From contig CAJXTM010000395.1 of assembly GCA_913061385.1 (NCBI GenBank), forward strand, positions 1 through 5,025: a stretch of DNA of 5,025 bases. Reading direction: 5' to 3'. The DNA comes from an uncultured Rhodopirellula sp. (GTDB taxonomy: Bacteria > Planctomycetota > Planctomycetia > Pirellulales > Pirellulaceae). The notes under the pieces are model-generated. The model made no database searches. It had not been told where the DNA came from and worked only from the letters and a program-made list of their open reading frames with translations. Positions 1 through 5,025 of the stretch are shown in pieces. Position 1 is the stretch's first letter; each line of letters starts with the position of its first letter. The translations under genes and the position numbers were made by a program.

Positions 1-78
1 GGTAGTGCACAGGTCAAGGTGTATCGCGCCAGCGCCCTATCCCACTGGGTTTTTCCCTCTAGATCCGGATCTGGCTGA

Positions 79-276
79 GACATCAGGCTGATCTCCACAC
101 AGTTTTCGGCTCATTGTGGCTTCTCCTCCAAACGCCCCAGCGGACTAAACCTGTGGAGTTATCTGGTGCTCAACCTGCCGCATCCCAGCATCAGCGATCG
201 GTTTCAGCCCCACCTTGCCGTTCAAACGCAACTGTCACGCATCGTAGAAACGAGTGAAAACCAACACGACTATTAG
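79..276 (+). pseudogene. Possible 3' remnant of an upstream gene (weak)
   Basis: The frame that starts at base 1 is interrupted by TGA at 76-78, then stays open for 65 codons to TAG at 274-276. The tail reads like protein, for example NLWSYLVLNLPHPSISD (148-198) followed by a polar end finishing in NQHDY. Third codon positions are fairly GC-rich, as in a coding region of this genome. There is no ATG or TTG in the open part, and the first GTG (166-168) would leave only about 36 residues. As a gene it would therefore have to be a decayed copy, or the 3' end of a gene entering from the left with a frameshift or base error near 76. I do not recognise the family. The stretch may equally be chance open sequence. 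Confidence 0.17.
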
Positions 277-785
277 CTGGATTCCGAGCCCCTTTCCCAC
301 ACGCTGACCAAATTCCAACAAATTCCGAGTCATAGAAACCGAGTCCCACCTCACATCGCCTGCTCAACACAGCAAACACTGCCGCCTTGCCTTGTCCCAC
401 GCACTCGGAACCTCATGGCTAGCAACCAAAGGCGAGGAAGAAAACCGAGCCAGCACCCGAACGCCCCATCCGGTTCCCCCGCATTTTGCACTCCAAGGAC
501 GGGCCCTGTGCCTTCGAGCATGTCTTGATCGTGGCACTGATCTTGGCACTGATCTTGGCGTTAGTTTGACTTCCCTGACACATTTTCGGTGAGCACACCT
601 GAAAGCATTTCTGACAAAACCAAAGATGCATCGCAGCATTGATTGACAGCAGTCACCGACTTCATTCTTTCGTCAAGCCGCAAACCGCCGTCAGAACAAC
701 AACCAGTGCTACACGCAGGTGAAAACAGTTTCAGCTTCGTAGCCCTCGGCAAATCCTGATTATCTGAATCGGTTGCCGATGATGA
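277..785. other. Intergenic stretch without a convincing gene
   Basis: This roughly 510-base stretch lies downstream of the glgX stop. It contains several short open frames on both strands (for example plus 392-592 and minus 364-639), none with a recognisable domain or a clear ribosome binding site. The plus frame 392-592 and the minus frames covering it overlap almost fully, so at most one could be real. Small repeats are visible: CAAATTCC twice at 309-316 and 319-326, and the 12-bp tandem repeat listed separately. I see no tRNA, insertion-sequence ends or T-rich rho-independent terminator. Confidence 0.6.
526..561. repeat. 12-bp tandem repeat, three copies
   Basis: Three head-to-tail units are seen: TGATCGTGGCAC (526-537), TGATCTTGGCAC (538-549) and TGATCTTGGCGT (550-561). 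The first and second differ at one position, and the third differs from the second in its last two bases. The unit is a multiple of three, so any reading frame crossing it repeats four residues (G-T-D-L on the plus strand, S-V-P-R on a minus frame). The array lies in the gap downstream of glgX. It could be a simple slippage-generated minisatellite or part of a small undetected gene; I see no evidence for function. Confidence 0.85.
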
Positions 786-2870
786 TCAGCGATTCTGCCT
801 GACAAACACCTTGAATGAATGGTGTGCGACGGACAGTGGTTGATCAAGAGTCGGCATTGGACCGTTCAACTCGGGAAAAATGTCAGCAGGAGATTCCGCA
901 GCGGTATCGACAAATAGATTCCACCGCGAACCATTCTCAAAATGAGGAATCACGAAGTCCCGTTCCTGTCCGGTGCTGTTGAACATCATCACGATATCAC
1001 GACCAAGACATTGAGGATCGTCAGCGTGGTTGGGAGCCGCGATGTAGGCAACCATCGCCAACGTTTGCCGCCCCCAATCCAATTGCTCGCCATCGGGCGC
1101 GAACCACGAGACATCCGGTATCAATCGTTCATCGACAGGTTGCCCCGTCAAATAAGTTTTTCGGCGAACGCTGGGTTGCTCGCGACGAAAACGAATCAAG
1201 CCCTGCACAAACCGCAGCATTTCACTATTTTGCTCAACCAGATCCCAGTCAAACCAACTGGTGTCGTTATCTTGGCAATACGCATTATTGTTGCCGCCTT
1301 GAGTCCGACGCACCTCATCACCGCTAACGATCATTGGCACGCCCTGGCTTAGCAACAGAGTCGCCATCATATTTTTGATTTGACGATTTCTGATCAGATT
1401 GACAGATTCAATCTCCGTCGGCCCCTCGACCCCGTAGTTGTCGCTGATGTTGTGATTGTCACCATCACAATTTTCTTCATTGTTCGCAACGTTGTGCTTG
1501 TCCTTGTAGCTCACCAGATCATTCATTGAGAATCCATCATGACTGGTGACGAAATTGATACTGCAAAATGGAGGCCGTCCAGCGTGTTCGTACAAGTCGC
1601 TGCTACCTGCAAGACGGGTAGCGAGCGCGCCAAGCGTCCCTTCATCCCCCCGCCAGAAACCACGAACATCATCGCGATACCGCCCATTCCACTCGGCCCA
1701 CCGATGGTTTCCAAAGGAACCCACTTGGTAAGCACCTGCGGCATCCCACGCCTCTGCGATAATCTTGGTGTCAGCCAACAATGGGTCTTCTGATATCAAT
1801 TCCACCATTGGCGGATTAGGGATCAGATCACCATTTCGGTCCCGGCTTAAAATACTGGCCAGATCAAATCGAAAACCGTCTACATGGTAATTGTGAACCC
1901 AGTGTCGCAAACAGTGAAAAATCATTTCCCGTACCACAGGATGATTTCCATTGAGCGTATTTCCGCAGCCGCTGTAGTTGCAGTAATGCTGCCCTTGGCT
2001 GAGCATGTAGTAGACTTGATTTTCCAAACCTCTGAATGAAAGAGTTGGCCCCTTCTCATTACCTTCGCAGGTGTGGTTGAACACAACATCAAGAATGACT
2101 TCGATGTCGGCAGCATGCAGAGCCTTGACCATCTGCTTGAATTCACGCACCTGCGATCCAGGTGTTTGGTCATGTGCATAGCCACGGTGTGGTGAGAAGA
2201 ATGCCATCGGGTCATAACCCCAATAGTTTCCGTTCTCCATCTGATTGCCATGCATGTCCTTGATTGGAAATTCATTGACGGGCATCAGTTCTACCGCTGT
2301 GATCCCAAGAGATTTCAAATAGGGAATCTTTTCAATGACACCGAGATAGCTGCCACCAGTTTCAATCCGAGCTGTTTTGCTGTTGGTGAAGCCTTTGACG
2401 TGCATCTCATAAATCACGGTTTCACTGATATCATGTCGAATATGACGATCACCCTCCCAATCAAATTCATCGTCGATAACGACACACTTGGGTGGGCGGA
2501 CAACCCCATCCACACCGGGCTGGAATTCACCGGCGAGCGCTTGCGCGTAGGGGTCAATCAATCTTGCAGCAGGATCGAATCGGTGCCCGTTGTCGGGATC
2601 CCAAGGGCCACTTGCCTGAAAGTGATAGAGTTGACCGTGCGCAAGCGATGGAACGTTTAAGCTCCACACATCACCCCAACGATCGGTGTCTCGATCAAAT
2701 GCAATAATTTCAGATGGTTCTGTATCAGTGACCTCGTTGTACAACAGCAATCGCATCGCGGTTGCTGAACGACTGAATACGGAAAACTGAGCCCCTGTGT
2801 TGTTCACATTGGCACCAAACGGAGGTTGATACGCGAACTGCAAACTTGGGCAAGGTTGGCGCATTAACAT
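786..2870 (-). CDS. glgX: Glycogen debranching enzyme GlgX (GH13 isoamylase type)
   Basis: This 694-residue cytosolic enzyme should hydrolyse alpha-1,6 branch points of glycogen, acting on limit dextrins left by glycogen phosphorylase. An N-terminal CBM48/isoamylase beta-sandwich covers about residues 15-110 (PFGANVNNTGAQFSVFS; GHRFDPAARLIDPYA). The GH13 barrel follows with all four signature regions: DVVFNH (261-266), GFRFD with nucleophile Asp336, AEAWD with acid/base Glu373, and FVTSHDG with transition-state Asp445. YWGYDPMAFFSPHRGY (216-231), GCGNTLN (301-307) and GNNNAYCQDN (526-535) are typical of the GlgX/TreX/isoamylase subgroup. A C-terminal beta domain fills about 600-694. Length fits the family. 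The start is well bounded: an in-frame TGA lies at 2883-2885 and only ATG 2870 or ATG 2864 (M-L-M) are possible. No good Shine-Dalgarno is visible. The gene diverges from purM, with no glycogen gene in view. An isoamylase or TreX label is the main alternative. Confidence 0.96.
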   Translation of the reverse strand: MLMRQPCPSLQFAYQPPFGANVNNTGAQFSVFSRSATAMRLLLYNEVTDTEPSEIIAFDRDTDRWGDVWSLNVPSLAHGQLYHFQASGPWDPDNGHRFDPAARLIDPYAQALAGEFQPGVDGVVRPPKCVVIDDEFDWEGDRHIRHDISETVIYEMHVKGFTNSKTARIETGGSYLGVIEKIPYLKSLGITAVELMPVNEFPIKDMHGNQMENGNYWGYDPMAFFSPHRGYAHDQTPGSQVREFKQMVKALHAADIEVILDVVFNHTCEGNEKGPTLSFRGLENQVYYMLSQGQHYCNYSGCGNTLNGNHPVVREMIFHCLRHWVHNYHVDGFRFDLASILSRDRNGDLIPNPPMVELISEDPLLADTKIIAEAWDAAGAYQVGSFGNHRWAEWNGRYRDDVRGFWRGDEGTLGALATRLAGSSDLYEHAGRPPFCSINFVTSHDGFSMNDLVSYKDKHNVANNEENCDGDNHNISDNYGVEGPTEIESVNLIRNRQIKNMMATLLLSQGVPMIVSGDEVRRTQGGNNNAYCQDNDTSWFDWDLVEQNSEMLRFVQGLIRFRREQPSVRRKTYLTGQPVDERLIPDVSWFAPDGEQLDWGRQTLAMVAYIAAPNHADDPQCLGRDIVMMFNSTGQERDFVIPHFENGSRWNLFVDTAAESPADIFPELNGPMPTLDQPLSVAHHSFKVFVRQNR

Positions 2871-3182
2871 GTGGCAGAATTCTCATCTATTGGCCGACTG
2901 GACTGTAACACCGCAATGGTTCATCGAATATTTTCGTTCGACTCACCGCTGGCAATTCCTTCCGCCAGTCGCAATGCGTTGAGTTCATCTCAATCACCTT
3001 GACTGCCGTACTCAACCGTAGCACGATGCCCCGTACATGCCTGAGGAACATCCAACCCGTAATTAAAAACGCGGCATCTGACTGCTTGAAACGATGATTG
3101 GCGATTCCGTAACGGAGAAACCTGCCATTGGGGTAAGTGAAAGCTTGCGGGCTGTAGCGACCACCACGATTCCACCTTTCCC

Positions 3183-3196
3183 GAGCCGCTAGGCTC
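3183..3196. repeat. Short GC-rich hairpin
   Basis: GAGCC (3183-3187) and GGCTC (3192-3196) form a perfect 5-bp stem around the loop GCTA. No T-run follows on either strand, so it is not a standard rho-independent terminator. The heptamer GCTAGGC in this hairpin (3188-3194) recurs at 3290-3296. Stems of this size occur by chance; the structure is seen, any function is unknown. Confidence 0.4.
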
Positions 3197-3240
3197 CGTT
3201 GACGCTGTACCGTCATCGACCAAACACGGGTGGCTAATCA

Positions 3241-3275
3241 GTGCCTTTTCCTAACGGTAGGCACGCTCCCCTACC
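3241..3275. repeat. Two overlapping, competing inverted repeats
   Basis: GTGCC (3241-3245) pairs with GGCAC (3260-3264), and GGTAGG (3256-3261) pairs with CCTACC (3270-3275). The two stems share bases 3260-3261 and so could not both form in one molecule. They lie about 370-405 bases upstream of the glgX start and about 550-585 bases upstream of purM. Each stem is only 5-6 bp, so coincidence is quite possible. Confidence 0.35.
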
Positions 3276-3370
3276 ACTTGATCAGCGTTGCTAGGCAGCC
3301 CCTCCCAAATCCGTGCGAAATCACCCAGCCTGCCACCGTTAGAAATGAAGCTCCACCATCGCCGCCCGCC

Positions 3371-3450
3371 AACTGCAAATTTTGCTGATCTAGATTTCGA
3401 AGGCCCTTAAGATCACAAATTAATGCCCATTTCATAATGAATTCTTGCAA
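3371..3450. promoter_or_regulatory. AT-rich patch in the divergent gap, possible promoter region
   Basis: By hand count this 80-base stretch has 27 G or C (34%), clearly lower than its surroundings. It includes CATAAT at 3433-3438, five of six matches to a sigma-70 -10 box, but no matching -35 box at 16-18 bases. Short palindromes ATCTAGAT (3388-3395) and TTCGAA (3396-3401) lie inside. Base composition and position between divergent genes make it the likeliest place for promoters, but the direction cannot be decided and a purM transcript from here would have a leader of nearly 400 bases. Confidence 0.25.
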
Positions 3451-3825
3451 ACACCGACCGAGCAGCCTCCCCTAAGCCGGCCATTGGCAACGCAATCGGG
3501 TAGAAAACGCGGCTATTTATTGCGTAGTTCGCGTCTTTTCCCTCAGCTTACTGAGCGTCTTCATAGCTCCACTTGCCCTGTTCCCTGCTTCCGAGGACCC
3601 CAACGCAATGCCAACCCCAGATGGTCTAGCCTCGATCGGATTGAGTACATCGGATTCAAGGGGCTGGGTTTCAACGGTCAGTCCCTCTAAAATCGTTCCG
3701 AGGGTGCCGATTCGAACTCTGCTGTTCGAACTCGCATTCTTCGATCATGCTGTGTCCCCGTAAGGCAGCGAAATGCTTGCCTCTACAGCACCCCTTCACC
3801 TCCGAACGCTTGCACCCCGGCAAAG
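3451..3825. other. purM upstream region without a convincing gene
   Basis: A plus-strand frame starting at TTG 3445 runs 81 codons to 3690, but it has no recognisable domain, no clear ribosome site and a composition typical of chance frames. I would not call it a gene. A minus frame at 3671-3880 overlaps the start of purM and is likewise unsupported. The only regular structure seen is the TTCGAACTC direct repeat listed separately. Confidence 0.5.
3711..3733. repeat. Direct repeat TTCGAACTC upstream of purM
   Basis: TTCGAACTC occurs at 3711-3719 and again at 3725-3733, a 14-base period. Each copy contains the palindrome TTCGAA, and a third TTCGAA lies at 3396-3401. The pair ends 92 bases before the purM ATG, a position where an operator could lie. 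No known regulator site is recognised. The sequence also echoes a tRNA T-loop on the minus strand, but no T-stem or acceptor stem can be built around it. Confidence 0.5.
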
Positions 3826-4896
3826 ATGGCAGCAACCTACAAAGACGCCGGTGTCGACCTGGACGTCTACGCCGAATCAATGAGTCGCCTGCCGCGACTG
3901 ATGCACCGCACTTTCAGTCCGCGAGTGATTCCCAGCGATGGGGGCTTCGCTGGGCTGTTCAGCCTTGATTTCGCCGGCAAATTATTTGCCCGAAATTACG
4001 TTGACCCGGTATTGGTCAGTGGAACAGACGGTGTTGGAACAAAACTAAAAATCGCACAGATAACTGGTCGGCACAGCACCGTCGGAATCGATCTTGTCGC
4101 GATGTGCGTCAATGATTTGCTTTGCACTGGTGCAGAGCCGCTGTTCTTTCTGGACTACGTGGCGATGGGCAAAGACGATCCCGCACGGCTCGAACACATT
4201 GTTCAGGGTATCAGTGACGGTTGCGTCCTTGGTGACATGGCGTTACTTGGTGGCGAAACGGCAATCATGCCAGACATGTACGCGGACGAAGATTATGACT
4301 TGGCTGGCTTCGCGGTTGGCGTGGTCGAGAAGAAACGTTTGATCAACGGAAAGATGATCAACGATGGCGACGTTGTCTTAGGCATGGCCGCAAGCGGCCT
4401 GCACAGCAACGGTTTTTCGCTGGTCCGCAAAGTTATCAAAGACGCAAAGCTAAATTGGGACCACTGCCCGGAAGCATTGGGTGGCATGTCTTTGGCCGAT
4501 GCCTGCCTTGAGCCGACTCTGATTTACACCAAAGCATTGCGGGCTGTGCACTCACACTACCAAGTGAAACAGGTACTGCACGGACTGGCTCACATCACCG
4601 GAGGTGGTTTCGAAGAAAATCTGGATCGCATTCTTCCTGCTGGGGTCGACGCTATCATCGAACCCAATTCTTGGGACAAGCCAGCTATTTTCGACTGGCT
4701 TCAGGCAACCGGGAACATCGCCGATAGCGAAATGAGGCGTGTATTCAACATGGGTATTGGCATGGCGTTGGTCGTCAGCGACTTCTACGCCCCGAGCATC
4801 GCTTCACAGATCAGTGAATTGGGCATCCCGTGCGTCCCTATTGGCAAGATTGTCAGCGGCTCCGGGAAAGTGCAATACGCTGACACGCCCAGTTAA
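3826..4896 (+). CDS. purM: Phosphoribosylformylglycinamidine cyclo-ligase (AIR synthetase)
   Basis: PurM catalyses the ATP-dependent ring closure of formylglycinamidine ribonucleotide (FGAM) to aminoimidazole ribonucleotide (AIR), a step of de novo purine synthesis, in the cytosol. The 356-residue protein is full length (E. coli PurM is about 345). It opens with the family's YKDAGVD (5-11) and a GGFAGLF loop (39-45). Hallmarks follow in order: [12 protein letters not shown] (64-75), [12 protein letters not shown] (87-98), [10 protein letters not shown] (102-111), [13 protein letters not shown] (140-152), [13 protein letters not shown] (156-168), [11 protein letters not shown] (191-201) and [11 protein letters not shown] (256-266). 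The N-terminal AIRS domain covers about 54-165 and the C-terminal AIRS domain about 178-345. The frame is open upstream back to TAA at 3688-3690, but ATG 3826 is its first usable start and places YKDAGVD correctly. No Shine-Dalgarno is visible. The gene stands alone here, with no other pur gene in view. Confidence 0.97.
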   Translation: MAATYKDAGVDLDVYAESMSRLPRLMHRTFSPRVIPSDGGFAGLFSLDFAGKLFARNYVDPVLVSGTDGVGTKLKIAQITGRHSTVGIDLVAMCVNDLLCTGAEPLFFLDYVAMGKDDPARLEHIVQGISDGCVLGDMALLGGETAIMPDMYADEDYDLAGFAVGVVEKKRLINGKMINDGDVVLGMAASGLHSNGFSLVRKVIKDAKLNWDHCPEALGGMSLADACLEPTLIYTKALRAVHSHYQVKQVLHGLAHITGGGFEENLDRILPAGVDAIIEPNSWDKPAIFDWLQATGNIADSEMRRVFNMGIGMALVVSDFYAPSIASQISELGIPCVPIGKIVSGSGKVQYADTPS

Positions 4897-4991
4897 CGCG
4901 AACTGAATTGACAGAAGCGGCCTCAAGCAAGATTCAGCAAAAAGCGACGAGCAGCAAATGCCAGTCGTTAGTAGCGACCCCGAATTCCCAC
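4897..4991. other. Short region after purM, no feature seen
   Basis: This is the last genomic sequence of the window. No terminator hairpin with a T-run follows purM. Two frames are open into the adapter, one from TTG 4908 and one from ATG 4958, but each has too few genuine codons (28 and 11) to judge. Either could be the start of a next gene cut off by the contig end. Confidence 0.5.
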
Positions 4992-5024
4992 CTGTCTCTT
5001 ATACACATCTGACGCTGCCGACGA
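4992..5024. other. Untrimmed Nextera (Tn5) sequencing adapter, artefact
   Basis: Bases 4992-5010 read CTGTCTCTTATACACATCT, the reverse complement of the 19-bp Tn5 mosaic end used in Nextera tagmentation. Bases 5011-5024 read GACGCTGCCGACGA, the reverse complement of the read-1 adapter tail. All 33 bases match. The single base left (5025) would be the first base of the index that follows. This is library-derived sequence left on the contig end, not a biological transposon, and genomic sequence stops at about 4991. Confidence 0.98.
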
Positions 5025-5025
5025 C

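Larger units (their letters stand above)
2871..3370. other. glgX upstream region, possible interspersed repeat
   Basis: No gene can be supported here. Two minus-strand frames overlap each other: 2887-3216 (109 codons, ending 16 bases before the glgX ATG) and 2990-3223 (77 codons). The longer one is rich in Arg, Trp and aromatic residues (for example RWNRGGRYSPQAFTYPNG) and has no recognised domain, signal peptide or clear ribosome site. Both frames staying open over the same bases fits a non-coding sequence low in stops. Short hairpin-forming inverted repeats occur at 2979-2993, 3106-3116, 3183-3196 and 3241-3275. The translated text resembles short hypothetical ORFs that I associate with Rhodopirellula genomes, which would fit an interspersed repeat, but that recollection is unverified. 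Confidence 0.35.

Noticed and set aside
768..780. Hairpin ATCGG-TTG-CCGAT just after the glgX stop, as a terminator
   Set aside because: The stem has only 5 bp and is not followed by a T-run on the minus strand, so it does not meet the rho-independent terminator pattern.
942..1352. 136-codon plus-strand open frame inside glgX
   Set aside because: It is fully antisense to the conserved catalytic part of glgX, has no recognisable domain, and is explained as a shadow of the real gene.
2250..2660. Second 136-codon plus-strand open frame inside glgX
   Set aside because: It is also antisense to conserved glgX sequence. The equal length to the other antisense frame is a coincidence, and the two share no similarity by eye.
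3445..3690. 81-codon plus-strand frame upstream of purM
   Set aside because: It has a TTG start without a ribosome site, no recognisable motif, and an amino-acid mix rich in Arg, Ser and Pro as expected from chance frames.
3700..3740. tRNA-like T-loop on the minus strand (GTTCGAATC)
   Set aside because: The bases around it do not form a 5-bp T-stem, and no anticodon, D-arm or acceptor stem can be placed.
4908..4936. TTGACA with a 17-base spacer after purM as a promoter
   Set aside because: The hexamer at the -10 position (GATTCA) matches TATAAT poorly, and the contig ends soon after, so no downstream gene can be shown.
4992..5010. Biological Tn5 or IS50 end
   Set aside because: The 19-bp mosaic end is an engineered hybrid of the natural Tn5 ends and is followed directly by the Nextera read-1 adapter tail, so it is a library artefact.
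4958..5025. ATG 4958 as the start of a new gene at the right edge
   Set aside because: Only 11 codons are genomic; the rest of the frame is adapter sequence.

Overview
The window carries two complete, ordinary housekeeping genes on opposite strands, separated and flanked by long non-coding stretches. It ends in a library-construction artefact. The two proteins are a GlgX-type glycogen debranching enzyme (minus strand, 786-2870) and PurM, the AIR synthetase of purine biosynthesis (plus strand, 3826-4896). Moderate GC content, long intergenic gaps, little sign of Shine-Dalgarno sites and the character of the proteins suggest a planctomycete of the Rhodopirellula/Pirellulaceae type. This is an impression from the sequence, not a database result.

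Layout. Bases 1-276 may hold the worn or frameshifted 3' end of an upstream plus-strand gene, but support is weak. Bases 277-785 contain no convincing gene; the clearest structure there is a three-copy 12-bp tandem repeat (526-561). glgX follows on the minus strand. The divergent gap 2871-3825 is 955 bp, long for bacteria. It holds two overlapping minus-strand open frames of doubtful coding value, several short hairpins, an AT-rich patch (about 3371-3450) and a 9-bp direct repeat containing TTCGAA (3711-3733). purM comes next, then about 95 bases with no clear feature.

The last 34 bases are not genomic. Bases 4992-5024 match the reverse complement of the Illumina Nextera read-1 transposase adapter exactly, including the 19-bp Tn5 mosaic end. 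The window end is therefore a contig end, and anything read across it is false.

The two genes act in separate pathways: glycogen/alpha-glucan breakdown and de novo purine synthesis. They diverge and show no sign of shared function or of an operon. I looked for an undescribed system and found none I can support. The points worth a second look are the adapter, the possible interspersed repeat upstream of glgX, and the small repeats in the gaps.
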